From the NCBI GenBank assembly GCA_905221605.1, contig CAJNDS010002590.1:745918-809917 (forward strand): DNA of 64,000 nucleotides, given 5' to 3'. The position numbers and the translations under genes are program-made. The notes below the pieces were generated by a model that saw only the letters and a program-made list of their open reading frames with translations, did not search any database and was not told the origin of the DNA. Origin of the DNA: Symbiodinium natans (lineage: Eukaryota > Sar > Dinophyceae > Suessiales > Symbiodiniaceae). Positions 20,500 to 33,400 of the stretch are shown one piece after another (positions within the stretch are counted from its first letter, which is position 1; each line of letters begins with the position of its first letter).

Positions 20500-22040
20500 C
20501 CAATCTCAGAGGGGCCCCGAACAACCGTCTTGGGGAACTCCATGCCGTGGGCCCAAGTTGCCAAGTCCGAGTCGCACTCTGGAATCGGGACGTCTGGTGT
20601 CGGACCACGTCGAGTCGAGGATCTGCCTTGAATGCCTAAGCTGGTTTTGGTCTCCATGCCGCGCTCTCACTCTTGCACAAGGCAAGGTAGGTCAAGGCGT
20701 AGAGTTTCGGAGGGGAGCTTCAGCAAAGAAAGGAACCAAACATGCAGCATCCACAAAGCGCCAGTCTAGTCAAAGGCCAGGCCAGGTCCTAATTATTTCG
20801 GACTTCGCACGCTGCGATTCAGGATTTGACGGCACAGCATCGCGCTCAGCCCAAGATTCACGTCTACATCCACAAGCGGTGCAGCCACACAAAGCCATCC
20901 TTCCTAAGGTCACCTTGGACACCCTTTAAACGTTGTTCGAATTCACCGAAACCCCACGTTCCGGGCCCGGGACCCTTACGCTGCATGCTATGACATAGCG
21001 CCTTTTCTATCGGGCACTGCCTGTTTCACCCTCCTTCGCGGTGGAAAGGAGTGCAAACAAACACTCAATCCCTCCGGCAGGCTCCTGTGCTTAGAGACAT
21101 GCTATGTGAGATTTGTAGGTCTTCCCTAGGCTTGCAGTTGGGGTGGTGGGGATGTGTTTTGCGATGCGGGGTGGCCGATGCGGCTCTCACATCCATATCC
21201 TAAACCATGTCAGCAAGTAAGCGCCTGGACTCAGACTCAGCATTTCAGCCACCACATTGCGCATGCAGCATCGACACTGAGGAGCGGAACATCGAACGAC
21301 CGTACAAATTCAAACACGGTGCCGCAGCATGCGGGAGTCAACTGGTGAGTTCAGGGCAACCCTCAGACTCAACCCTCCAAGACCTGACCCCTAGAATGCC
21401 CTAGAATGCCCTACAACCTGCAAGGGCACTGGCCAAGATGGGGCTTTCCCAAGGCTTACCATCACTGGCATGTCCTTCTGCAGCAAAACCGGAGGGGCGT
21501 TAAAGTTCGGACCTGCGGCCCTTAAAACAATACCGGGGCTTGTGGGCGCCGTAAAGCACTTTTTGAACTTGCCAAAGGAAGGCTTTGGCGCTGTGTTCTG
21601 ATGGTCTTGTCGTCCACAAACCTTCATCTTGGACACCCCTTCAGGGAGCCAAGAAGAAACTTTCAAACTCTACCGGTCTCCAGGCTAAAAACATGACTCG
21701 GGCGTCGTGTCAACGTAACGGTTCGAGTCATGAGACTGGAAGTTGAAGAGAAGCCACACCTTGGGGTACAAGGATCCTCCACTAAACCCCTTCTCCACTG
21801 AAAAATGCTCCTTGCTCATGGCTCCAAGTTTTCGGTTTCCATGGTCCAATGTGACCAAGTCTCCTTGAGGCTGGAAAGCTGCTCAGCTGATCACGCTGCT
21901 GCTGCTGTTCCTGTGCCTGGTGCTGTTTCTGGACACGGGAAGAACAAGTCTGAGGGCAGAGTGGGTGTCGAAAGGAGCTAAATTCAAGGATGAGACCCGA
22001 ATCCAGCAGCTTTAAGTGAGGAGAGATTACACAAAGCATA
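20500..22040. other. no gene recognised
   Basis: Mixed host DNA between the coiled-coil exons and the protease gene. Nothing supportable seen. Confidence 0.4.
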
Positions 22041-22189
22041 CCTTCTTACGAGCCCCAGAGTCGGATTTTCAACATGTGTCTGGAACCTTGACACTGATGA
22101 TGCTGCGTGGAATCGCATGCGATAGCAACTGTATGTTGACCTGAAGCCGAGGGCGCTCTGACTTCAGGTTCCCCCTGCCTGAAGTGAGG

Positions 22190-24506
22190 CACCACCGTGT
22201 CATAGAGGATGCCGCACATGCCACAAACCCGGACCTGATTCAGCTCGTGCTCGCGACAAAAGCTCCCATGGCGACGCCGATACGAACAGTGAGGAGCCAA
22301 CGCAGCTAGAGGATGAGGACGCTTTACGTAGTCATCCACTTAATGCAGCTGAGTTGCAGCAGATGGGCCCCCAACGCAGCCGGTGCCCAGCTCGGGCTGG
22401 CTGTCGACGCCGCACCAGTTTTCCTGGCTCGGTGCCAAGAAACGAAGGCAGCCTTTTGAGGGTTTGGAGGACTTCAAAGCCTCCTCCTTGTCATCCCTCA
22501 GCAGCCGGATCTTACCTGACCAGCAGAGCTCTCGAAGCTTGCTCAACAAGGCCTTGCTCCGTTGTGTAGGCTTTGATTTTGATGTTTACAAAGTTTACCA
22601 CTTTAACTCCGAGAGGGATCAGAGGCCATCGTCCCTCTCGGCGAGCACTCATACAGCCATGCTCCGAACTAAGCACCAGCACCTTAGACAAATGATGTCA
22701 GCACGCATCGCTTGCCCATGTCTACTCCGGTTCCCGAAGGAACTCTCCTTTCCGGCGCACCTTCTTCCCCGAAGTTCTGGCCCCAGGAATTCAGAATCGT
22801 CCAGTACCTGGACGTGCTTGTTGGGGCTTCAGAGCCGTAAAAGGCCGTCTTCGAGCCTGTGGCAGCCTACTCTTTATACCAGCACAATGTGAAAGTGTAA
22901 AAAAAAAACAAGCTGCGTTCAGCCACAGATCACCTTTCAATATCTCGCTCTGGGCTTCTGACTCGCTGCTCGTGACTAGTGACTGCTCTCCTGATCTTCA
23001 AGGCTGGGCACTTCTTTCCCACCTGCTGATCTCGTCCATAGCCGACAAGGACCACTGCATGATCGATGATGGCATTCTTGTCGCAATAATCAAAGATACC
23101 ATTCCTCGGGAACAGCAGGCCGCAAGGGTGGAGAATTTGCCGTGGTTTTTCTGTCCATGAAGCATGCGATCCTTTAGAAATCTTTTCGAGGCGAGTCGAG
23201 GCTGGGCAGCGGCAGACCGCAGGGTGAAACACCACAGGAGAGCCCCCAAAAAGAGGCAGCTTAAGCATAGGGAAGAATCTTGCTGCTTCTGAGCCCAGCA
23301 TCATGTAGAGGTCCCAGCTGCTGGCGCTCACGGAAACAGCCACCGGCCCGTGATGGTATAATGCACGCATCAGAGGCAAGTACTCCTCAGCTCCATCATT
23401 GTGTGTGGCTGCTGGGCAGCTGCAAGGAACAGGCTTTCCATGGGTGCGAAGACAATGGATGTTGCAGGCACAAGGCTCTCTAAGCCCCCTAAGTGTGCAA
23501 CCCAACCTTGAAAGCCAAAGCCTGCTCATCATCGGCCGCTCACTGCCACGAAATGCAAGACAGGGCTCGTTCTCTGGAAGCTTCTCCCATCCGCGAATCC
23601 CAAGGCTCATGAAGCCTTGAGAATCTCCCTGGCATGCTGCTTTCGTTGTGCTGTGTTCGCTCTCGGCTTCGCTTTTCAAGGAGAATGCTGTGTAGGCATC
23701 TATGCTCCTGTCTTGCAGCTGAAGAGGCGTGGCAGGTTTAGTCACAAAAGGCAGGCTGGTTTGTGCAAGGTGTTGCAAATACAGTGTGGAACACCACACG
23801 GGTGAGCCTGTCTTCTTGCGGGTTATGGAAAAACCGACACCTTGGATCACCTTCGAGCCCTCAAAGCTGAACTGCTTGCAAAGCTCTGCAGTTGTAGTCA
23901 TCGTGTGTGCTGATTGGCCTCGGCCCGGCGCAGTCCGGCGTCCGCCAAGTCATCCTCGCAGTTCTTGCGCTGTTGGATAACTTAGCCCAGGCGAAGGGAC
24001 AGACTTTCCAGCTGGTGTTTCCAGTGAACCCTAAAGGTTCAAGCTGCACAGCACTTCAGCATCTCGTGCAAATGCTGACTGGGTTGTGTCCTGATCTGAC
24101 AGCTGCAGCGTCGAGACTGCTCCGGTGTGGCAGTCCTCATAAGAGCTGGGGCAGTTTCTATGCAAGTGGCAGTGCTTACGGCTTGGTCAAATGCGGCAGC
24201 CGCGAATGAGTAGCGGCTTTGCCCACAAGAGTGCCAGTGGGTTGGATAGGCAGCAGAACAGAAGAGGGAACACCATTCCACGCATGCGCTATGTGCTCCA
24301 AGCTGGCAGCAATGGTTTTGCCGCAAGCCTTGCTGCTACGACGCACATCGGTATTTACATGCAGGTGTCGCACATATCATTTTCATGTATCGGCACAGTT
24401 AGACATCTATAAAATATATATAAACACATTTAAACATGTACATATACGTACAAATACAAGCACGCAGGCAAGCAGACAACCATTATGCACGCGTACACAC
24501 ACACAC

Positions 24507-24540
<34 letters not shown>

Positions 24541-27500
24541 GTGTGTGTGTGTGTTCAATGCGTATATACATATATACATACATCTATGCTGTTCTTATCA
24601 TCTTTACACATACCACATGACATGCGCGCACACAAACAACGCCCCTCCGAAATAGTCCCCTTGGTGTGCGCCTGAGCCTCATCCCCATCTTAGACTCATT
24701 GTGTCTCAGAAACAGAGCAACTTTGCTCTCCTCATCGGTTCCTGTGTAGGGCACTTTCTCTTCTGTGGAGAGGCCATGCCTGGTTCAGGGATCGGGTTGG
24801 CTTAGGGTCCTTGAAGTTTTGTTGCAAAGGGCTTGCGTGGCACAAGGTGAGGGGCATGGGCCCAGAACAGGACTGCCCTGGGTCAGCCCCCGGCGCCTCA
24901 TGGTGTACGCCATTGCCAGTTCCACCGTCGCACCCTTGCAGCCACCCGAGCCACCGCAACTCCTTCAAGCGAAAGCAACATTCGGCAAAGAACCCCGGTC
25001 TTTGAGATCAAGGTGGTTGGTCATTCTTGTTCTCCCTTTGTTAGGTGAGCTGCGAAGCACACAAGCACAACATGCTCCAGCACATGATTGATTTGCCGTT
25101 TCGATCGTTCTTCATTTCATGTACCACAGAAACAAAATATATGTCAATCTCGCTCCTTGGGTTCTGCACGCAGTTCACCAGCTGCTGCGCAGAGAGTGGC
25201 TCCGTCTTGCCCTCGTAAATCTCACGATGGGCCTACCGGAGATGCACTGGAGACCGGCGACGTTGCACGGCACACAGATAGAGTCTGCTGAAAACCCAGT
25301 TGCCTCCAGAACTGTGGCCGCAGTGACGGCCCAGCAGGAGCCGCAGCCTCCCTGGTCCTCCATTCAAGGAGGCATGCGGTGAGCAGCAAAGATGAACACT
25401 GCGAAAGGGTCGCCGTCCAAAGATCTGCAGTGTTCTGTCCGTGCTGTCCCTTTACAATGTGCAAGCGGCGTGTAACCAGGGCTTCGTGCTCAAATCGCTA
25501 CAAGACGTTGTCGGAGTTCGTGCGGCTGCTATGTTGGGCTTGATATAGCTTCATGCGGAGGGGTGCGCGCCTTGCCCTTCATGATCTGCAGATTGGTCCA
25601 GTCCAGAAACCTTAGCTTCACGCCTTGCAGGAAGCCGTGAGATGCCACCGAGCCGCAAAGAGACCTCTTCACTGCCAAACAGTCAACAGCTGAGCCATGC
25701 TGAGCCATGCTGAGCCGCTGTTCCGGGAGCTGTGTCGATTGGAGGAGCGAGACGCTGGTCCTCGTGCCACGGCCTTCGAGGTCCCATCTCTGGATCACAC
25801 GCTTGTGAGAGGTTGTGTAATGTTGTGACTCTTCAGGGGCTTCCCCTCTACACAGGCGCACGCGCACACGACACGCACACACGCACGCACACAAGTAACA
25901 CATCCTGCATTGGGTGTGGTGGATGTGCGTGGTGTGCATTTAACTTCGACTCACCGTAAGTTGCAGGAACAGAAACAACAATGAGCACGATGAACACTGG
26001 ACCACTCCTCCCCCGCAAAGCCTGTGCCCGCAGAGCTGAGCCCAAGAAGAATTTTTTCTGAGCCCTCGAAAACCCTCACCCCCCATTGCCCCCATTCTGC
26101 TTGGGCACCCATGCCGCGGGTCGGGCTTGCAAAGCCGGCCCATCCCTTCTTCTGGCTGAGCTCCTGGGCAAGCTGCGCGGCAACAAGCCCTGAGCCCTTA
26201 GAGCCTTCATGACATAGGGATCTTACGAGGACCTGTGGCATCGTGTTGATGAAAAGAGGGCTTTCGAGAAAAAACCGCATCTGTCATCTTCTTGCGCAGG
26301 GTCAGTTGTTGGCCACCAGTGCGTGCTCGAAAGTAGAATGCCGGGTTGGGTGTGGTCAAACTACCATTTTCTCTGAAATGCACTGTCCAATTTCAAACTT
26401 CATTGGCTGACCACTTGGCGAGAACAAGTAAATGCTATCTCTATCAAGAAACAAGACTCAGCAAACAATGTCTGCTTCATGAATCGAAGAATGTTGTATG
26501 ACAAAACACACACACTCACACACATATATATATATATGTATATATATATATGTATATATATATATACATATATATATATATACGTATATATATACATATA
26601 TATACATATATATATATACATGCTGCACAGTAGATGTGCAACATATATGTATATACAGATATACATTATATACTATATGACGCAATCTTGAATTTTCTTT
26701 AGCAAGGAGGTGAGCCGACAACACTACTTGATGGTCAGCTTCGGGCTTACATAGGACCATCAGGCTCAGGACTCAGGCGATGCCCTCATCCCATCAAGGG
26801 TACGCTGTGTCTTCTTGCAGTTTGCTTCAATTCTCCCGATTTGCTGCAACAGCTGAACATCGTCGCCAAACCCTTCAGTGCCTCCGGTGTGAGGTCTGCC
26901 AACGGACTGACGCCAGCCGTCCACAAGCGGCCAGGCCGAGAATTGATGGCCTGGGAGGGTGCAGGCAAGTGTTTCTGGCCTCTTCTCCTCCCTGCTAGCT
27001 GATCCACAGGCTTGTGTGCACAAGAACTGATCTGAACCCCAAACTGCCTCAGCCCTTTCTGCACCCACTGCCGGGTAAGAACCTACATACACACTGCCTC
27101 AGCCCTTTTTTCAGCAACCTCGGAACCTCGGCTCTGCTCTTTTGTGTTCCCTGAAGCCCGCAGCATTCCGCCAGGAATCGAAGCCCTCTCCAAGAGAATC
27201 CAATCCTTATGGCCGGGCCCTTTACCCTTGAGTGTTGGCCTCAGCTCGGTGGAGGCGATCGCTGAAGATGGTTAGGCGCTTGGAGTACTCGTGTGTGCCT
27301 CCCGAAGCACTTATGGCCTTCTCTCCTCGGTGCTCATGACACACAGGACTGCGAGCACTGGGGTGCTCAGGTATGCCTTTGCACCCTGCAGGCCGTGCCT
27401 TTCTTGTAGTTCTTGCCGTGCTGATCGATGAAGCTATGGAAAGCTGCGATGTGGTTGCCGGGCACCCGATCCTTCGGGAAGGAAACTTGAAACCTAGAGG

Positions 27501-27694
27501 GCGGGGTGTGGGTGTCACGCAACGGAAAGACGAGACATGACTCAGAGTGTAGACCTCTGGGTTCGATAGGCCTGTGGAAGAACAGGTTCCAGGTGCCTTT
27601 TGGCCTGCAGACGACTACCCCAAGAAGGGGGCCCGCCGTCCTTGACAGACACAGCAACGGCCACGGAGACCAACGCTGCAAAGAACAGCTGCAT
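22190..27694 (-). CDS. papain-family (C1A) cysteine protease, about 14 exons
   Basis: Secretory or lysosomal cathepsin-like protease. In order on the minus strand: signal peptide [17 protein letters not shown] (from 27694); I29 inhibitor propeptide in [16 protein letters not shown] (about 27454-27405), [19 protein letters not shown] (about 27295-27230) and [14 protein letters not shown] (about 26910-26860); mature start [14 protein letters not shown] (about 25610-25575); active-site Cys in [13 protein letters not shown] (25357-25304); [19 protein letters not shown] (25232-25156); [20 protein letters not shown] (24962 to about 24890); [11 protein letters not shown] (ending 23569); [20 protein letters not shown] (from 23385); active-site His in [12 protein letters not shown] (ending 23012); active-site Asn in [16 protein letters not shown] (22807-22761); IRLLRDD and [13 protein letters not shown] (from 22514); C-terminal [18 protein letters not shown] (about 22235-22190). 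The catalytic triad and glutamine of the oxyanion hole are all present. Several introns are non-canonical. Outer exon limits are approximate. Confidence 0.8.
22515..22760 (-). other. GT-AG intron in the protease gene
   Basis: 246 bp, GTGCGC to GGTCAG. Removal joins NFGEEG to KIRLLRDD in phase. Confidence 0.65.
22808..23011 (-). other. GT-AG intron in the protease gene
   Basis: 204 bp, GTGCCC to GTCCAG, phase 2. Removal gives [13 protein letters not shown], the family consensus. Confidence 0.7.
23386..23568 (-). other. GA-AG intron in the protease gene
   Basis: 183 bp, GAGCCC to GCTGAG, phase 0. Removal gives [13 protein letters not shown], the family consensus. GAG occurs at the intron's 5' end and again just after its 3' end. 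Confidence 0.65.
24494..24554. repeat. AC-TA-GT palindromic microsatellite
   Basis: An AC run, GA, about fifteen TA units, TCT, then a GT run: the halves are reverse complements, so the whole can form one long hairpin or cruciform. It lies inside an intron of the protease gene. Confidence 0.9.
24963..25155 (-). other. GA-AG intron in the protease gene
   Basis: 193 bp with AAGGAG at both junctions. Removal joins VQNPR to [10 protein letters not shown] in frame. Confidence 0.65.
25233..25303 (-). other. GC-AG intron in the protease gene
   Basis: 71 bp, GCAACTGG to CCGGTAG, phase 0. Removal joins VTAATVLE to AHREIYEGK. Confidence 0.7.
26520..26631. repeat. TA-rich microsatellite
   Basis: TA repeats punctuated by TG, AC and CG steps, again mostly self-complementary. 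Intronic to the protease gene. Confidence 0.9.
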
Positions 27695-27699
27695 GGCAA

Positions 27700-28935
27700 G
27701 TTCGCTAACGGAGTGCACGTGGACAGCCCGTGTTGCTCTCTTCTTTTGAGCACCAATGGCTTCGCAAATGCCCCAAACTTGTCCCACAAAACATCTCACT
27801 ACCGGTGGTTCAGGGACCGAACGACCCTGAACACAGTACGCCCTCCGGTCCGAACGAACTGAGAGGCCCGAGCAAAATGCAAAACTGTGCGCGCCTGACA
27901 TTCTTTAAGCAGCTCGGCTATGCTAGGACCTAAGTAAGCCGTTTCGTTCCCGAGGTCTCGACGGTCTCGAAATGGTATGTCGAGATGGCAGCTTCGCGCT
28001 TTCAATGTTTCAAAGTACATCTTGCTAAAGCTGCTACGGCTCGGACTGGCTATTGGGAATTGTGACGGCGGTCGTGCTTTGCTGTGGTGCCTCTGCTGCT
28101 GTTGTATCTCTTGTTCCTGCACTTAAGAAATTGAACTTACAAACCTGCCCAGGTGCGAGCTGCCGGGCGACCTTCCGGCCAAAGTCACCTTTCTTGGGGC
28201 GCCTAGCAACTCGGCCTCACACCCTCAATCATCTGAATCTAGAAGACCGACACCCTTGAACACCCCTCTGATCGGAAAACACAAATTCAAACAAACCGCT
28301 TGAACAACCCTCAGCTCGGAGAGCAAGATGCAGTTCGTACTTTCTGTGGCAGTGCAGACTTTCTTTGTGGATCCTGCGGGTCTAGAATCTCATAAGCTCA
28401 CAGTGAAGCGTTAATCTCTCTCTCTCTCTCTCTGCACAAAGGATATGGAGAAAGCTCTCCAGCTGAGTGAAGCCCTTGTCCCCTTGCTACAAACAAGCTG
28501 GAAACCTGGACTGAACTGCATTTCAGGGGCTCTCCAACTGGCGAAGGCTTGTGGAAGGCTTGGTGGGCCTGGAGCTGGGGCGGCTTGTGGGGATGGATGC
28601 CCTTTGGACTCCACGAAGGAAGAGCCCGTACGACCTGTGCAAAACTCGCGGCCACGTCAAACTGCAGACTTTCCAAACTTTATGCGTGCGGCCCTCTCGA
28701 AAACCAACACATACTTGCCCAACTCCTGCGAACTTCGCGGAACACAAAGCTGCAAAACATAGAGGTGTCGGGCCGTGGGGCCTGGGGATCTCTGGCTCAG
28801 GCTGCGGGACTCTGGATGTGGGAGACATACCTGCGTTGGCTTTGTCGAGTGAAACTAGGAATCTTCGTGCGAAAGTGTAGAAAACCCATCTTTTCATTCG
28901 TTGTGCGTGTTGGGGCCAAACACTTGTGGGGCTTT
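27700..28935. other. no gene recognised; short TC tract
   Basis: Region upstream of the protease start, expected to contain its promoter. A TC microsatellite lies at 28414-28433. No TATA-like or other defined promoter signal could be assigned. Confidence 0.4.
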
Positions 28936-28937
28936 TG

Positions 28938-29114
28938 TCAGCTTGTGCAGCTCCACATCTCCGGGCTTTCTTCTGCTCGCTGTGCTATGTTCTCTGCAGC
29001 CTCAGACGTAAGTTCTGTGATCTCAACGATTCTCCCATTGCCATTGTGCATTGCATGTACTGCACGACGTGATGCTCTCCTTGACAGCTTCTTCTCCTTC
29101 GTCCCGGTTGCAAA
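28938..29114 (-). CDS. possible exon of unknown function
   Basis: The frame reads TGTKEKKLSRRASRRAVHAM then GRIVEITELTSEAAENIAQR, with coding-like composition (charged, few rare residues) against a noncoding background. No domain is recognised, and the splice limits are unknown. Same strand as the protease gene. Confidence 0.22.
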   Translation of the reverse strand, partial: FATGTKEKKLSRRASRRAVHAMHNGNGRIVEITELTSEAAENIAQRAEESPEMWSCTS

Positions 29115-29699
29115 GGCTCGGGGGTTTGGGACAGCAAACAAACCGAAGATGCTCTCGCAGCAGTTCTGATGTGGGACGGGGTGGCCGATGGAATCATCCC
29201 AAACCGTACGGTGGGTGTCGGCTGTTAAGCCCAGCAAAAGCCTCAAAGCCTTCTTGCTTCATCAAGCCACCCCCCCGCCCCAACTGCCGGTGCCCAACGA
29301 CAGAGGACCAACAACACAGGAAGCGGATTTGCGACGAGACGGGGACGGGCCTCCACCCTGGGAGGCGCGCTGCGCCGGCTGCGCCGGGGAAGGAGTTGGG
29401 CTCGGTGCGGTGACGGCGGTGACGCCTCTGAAGTTGCTTCGGGGGGCATGAACAAGGGAACTTGTCTTGTCCGCTTCAGGCAGATTCCAGGAGAGAGTGG
29501 TTCAAGGTGGCAGTAGAACTTGCTGCAGGGTTTCGGAGCTTCATCCAGTGCTACATGGACCCTGCAATGCACGCGTCTCATAAGCAAAGCTTGCACTCTT
29601 TGCGGATGCTGCCTTGTTGCCTTCGAAGGGCATCCGAGCTGGCCCGCTCCAACCTTCGAGCAGAACTCGGCCGTATCCTACACTTGTAGCAAAGGGCTC

Positions 29700-30270
29700 A
29701 GGGTATATGGGTCATGTACGGGGGGGTTAGAATAGTGGAGGAGATTAAAGGCATTCTGGGAGTCTTGGAGGGCTTTATGGCCTCCGAGCACTGCCTTGCC
29801 GACTCTTTCTACTCGCCCCGATGAGTTCTTATTCCCATCAACTTGACAAGCCGCCGCTCACCCGCAGATGCTCTTGCACTTTGCACTTTCTGTGGCCGAG
29901 GCGCTCCATTCTGGATTCCATGGGCCGATTTGGATCTGGAACAGGGAGGCCCTCCGGGAAGAGAGCCTGAACTTCTGAGGTTCGAACACTTTGATGACAC
30001 GTGGAAATGACGGTTGGCGATGCCACTGCCGAGATTGGGGTTTCCGAAATTAGGGGTGCCTTGTTGGGGTCCTGATTGTAAGGGAAACCAACTTTTTGGT
30101 GGAAAATATTTGGGCTCCCTTGGTATCGTGAACCCCCATATGATGACAAAGGGATCTGAGTGAAACCCAAAGGTAGTCGCTCGGCCCTGGCCGAGCTGCA
30201 AGGATCTGGCGAGCCACGTAGCTTGGCTCCTGGAAACATCTCCAACCAATCGCCACATCCCTTCTCAGGG
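29700..30270. other. no gene recognised
   Basis: Host DNA leading to the satellite region. Open frames here lack coding character. Confidence 0.4.
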
Positions 30271-30274
30271 CAAC

Positions 30275-30486
30275 AAAATTGCCAAGACAGCACGCTTCAA
30301 GCTCAACATGTACAACTTGTTTGTCTACATTCTTGCGTATACTTGTGTATAGAACCTACATGTGTATACCTTTGGGAGGAACGGGCTTTCGACCCTTGGT
30401 CTCATCGGCATATTGTACCTCGCGCGGTCCTGCTCGCAAGTGAGAGGCCCATCTCCCTGCAAGCTCTCGGGTTTCGGTAAGGGGAT
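30275..30486. repeat. left direct repeat flanking the satellite
   Basis: Matches 34623-34857 at nearly every base, starting AAAATTGCCAAGACAGC and ending GGTTTCGGTAAGGGGA. It lacks a 24-bp insert present in the right copy. Confidence 0.9.
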
Positions 30487-33400
30487 GAAGAAGGGCCCAG
30501 GAAGTGACAGAAAGGCCTGGACTTGTTTGCCCCGCCCCCCAAGATGGGCCCAAGAAGGGACAGAAAGGCCTGGACTTGTTTGCCCCGCCCCCCAAGATGG
30601 GCCCAAGAAGCGACAGAAAGGCCTGGACTTGTTTGCCCCGCCCCCCAAGATGGGCCCAAGAAGGGACAGAAAGGCCTGGACTTGTTTGCCCCGCCCCCCC
30701 AAGATGGTCCCAAGAAGTGACAGAAAGGCCTGGACTTGTTTGCCCCGCCCCCCCAAGATGGTCCCAAGACGTGACAGAAAGGCCTGGACTTGTTTGCCCC
30801 GCCCCCCAAGATGGTCCCAAGACGTGACAGAAAGGCCTGGACTTGTTTGCCCCGCCCCCCAAGATGGGCCAAGAAGTGACAGCAAGGCCTGGACTTGTTT
30901 GCCCCGCCCCCCCAAGATGGGCCCAAGAAGTGACAGAAAGGCCTGGACTTGTTTGCCCCGCCCCAAGAAGTGACAGAAAGGCCTGGACTTGTTTGCCCCG
31001 CCCCCCAAGATGGGCCCAAGAAGTGACAGAAAGGCCTGGACTTGTTTGCCCCGCCCCCCAAGATGGTCCCAAGACGTGACAGAAAGGCCTGGACTTGTTT
31101 GCCCCGCCCCCCAAGATGGTCCCAAGAAGTGACAGAAAGGCCTGGACTTGTTTGCCCCGCCCCCCCAAAATGGGCCCAAGAAGTGACAGAAAGGTTTGCC
31201 CCGCCCCCCAAGATGGTCCCAAGAAGTGACAGAAAGGCCTGGGCTTGTTTGCCCCGCCCCCCAAGATGGGCCCAAGAAGTGACAGAAAGGCCTGGACTTG
31301 TTTGCCCCGCCCCCCAAGATGGGCCCAAGAAGGGACAGAAAGGCCTGGACTTGTTTGCCCCGCCCCCCAAGATGGGCCCAAGAAGCGACAGAAAGGCCTG
31401 GACTTGTTTGGCCCGCCCCCCCAAGATGGTCCCAAGAAGTGACAGAAAGGCCCAAGAGAGAATGGCCTGGACTTGTTTGCCCCGCCCCCCAAGATGGGCC
31501 CAAGAGAATGGCCTGGACTTGTTTGCCCCGCCCCCCAAGAAGTGACAGAAAGATGCCCCGCCCCCCAAGATGGAAGTGACGAAAGGCCTGGACTTGTTTG
31601 CCCCGCCCCCCAAGATGGTCCCAAGAAGTGACAGAAAGGCCTGGACTTGTTTGCCCCGCCCCCCAAATGGGCCCAAGAAGTGACAGAAAAGGCCTGGACT
31701 TGTTTGCCCCCCCCCCCAAAATGGTCCCAAGAAGTGACAGAAAGGCCTGGACTTGTTTGCCCCGCCCCCCAAGATGGGCCCAAGAAGTGACAGAAAGGCT
31801 TGGACTTGTTTGCCCCGCCCCCCAAGATGGGCCCAAGACGTGACAGAAAGGCCTGGGCTTGTTTGCCCCGCCCCCCAAGATGGGCCCAAGAAGTGACAGA
31901 AAGGCTTGGACTTGTTGGCCCATGGGCCCAAGAAGTGACAGAAAGGCCTGGACTTGTTTGCCCCGCCCCCCAAGATGGGCCCAAGAAGTGACAGAAAGGC
32001 CTGGACTTGTTTGCCCTGCCCCCCAAGATGGGCCCAAGAAGTGACAGAAAGGCCTGGACTTGTTTGCCCCGCCCTCCAAGATGGTCCCAAGAAGTGACAG
32101 AACGGCCTGGACTTGTTTGCCCCGCCCCCCAAGATGGGCCCAAGAAGTGACAGAAAGGCCTGGACTTGTTTGCCCCGCCCCCCAAGATGGTCCCAAGAAG
32201 TGACAGAAAGGCCTGGACTTGTTTGCCCCGCCCCCCAAGATGGGCCCAAGACGTGACAGAAAGGCCTGGGCTTGTTTGCCCCGCCCCCCAAGATGGGCCC
32301 AAGAAGTGACAGCAAGGCCTGGACTTGTTTGCCCCGCCCCCCAAGATGGGCCCAAGAAGTGACAGAAAGGCCTGGACTTGTTTGCCCCGCCCCCCAAGAT
32401 GGTCCCAAGAAGTGACAGAAAGGCCTGGACTTGCTTGCCCTGCCCCCCAAGATGGGCCCAAGAAGTGACAGAAAGGCCTGGACTTGTTTGCCCCGCCCTT
32501 CAAGATGGGCCCAAGAAGTGACAGAAAGGCTTGGACTTGTTTGCCCCGCCCCCCAAGATGGGCCCAAGACGTGACAGAAAGGCCTGGGCTTGTTTGCCCC
32601 GCCCCCCCAAGATGGGCCCAAGAAGTGACAGCAAGGCCTGGACTTGTTTGCCCGCCCCCCAAGATGGGCCCAAGAAGTGACAGAAAGGCCTGGACTTGTT
32701 TGCCCCCCCCCCAAGATGGCCCAAGAAGTGACAGAAAGGCCTGGACTTGTTTGCCCCCCCCCCCAAGATGGCCCAAGAAGTGACAGAAAGGCCTGGACTT
32801 GTTTGCCCCACCCCCAAGATGGGCCCAAGAAGTGACAGAAAGGCCTGGACTTGTTTGCCCCGCCCCCCAAGATGGGCCCAAGAAGCGACAGAAAGGCCTG
32901 GCCCCGCCCCCCAAGATGGGCCCAAGAAGTGACAGAAAGGCCTGGACTTGTTTGCCCCGCCCCAAGAAGTGACAGAAAGGCCTGGACTTGTTTGCCCCAC
33001 CCAAGATGGGCCCAAGAAGTGACAGAAAGGCCTGGACTTGTTTGCCCCGCCCCCCAAGAGGGGCCCAAGAAGCGACAGAAAGGCCTGGACTTGTTTGCAA
33101 GAAGTGACAGAAAGGCCTGGACTTGTTTGCCCCGCCCCTCAAGATGGGCCCAAGACGTGACAGAAAGGCCTGGACTTGTTTGCCCCGCCCCCCAAGATGG
33201 GCCCAAGAAGTGACAGCAAGGCCTGGACTTGTTTGCCCCGCCCCGCAAGATGGTCCCAAGAAGTGACAGAAAGGCCTGGACTTGTTTGCCCCGCCCCCCA
33301 AGATGGGCCCAAGAAGTGACAGAAAGTTTGCCCCGCCTCCCAAGATGGGCCCAAGAAGTGACAGAAAGGCTTGGACTTGCTTGCCCCGCCCCCCAAGATG

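Noticed and set aside
21700-21745. Possible tRNA T-arm (GGTTCGAGTC)
   Set aside because: No flanking stem, no acceptor or anticodon arm.
24219-26760. Tyr/Ile-rich frames over TA repeats
   Set aside because: Microsatellite translations within protease introns.
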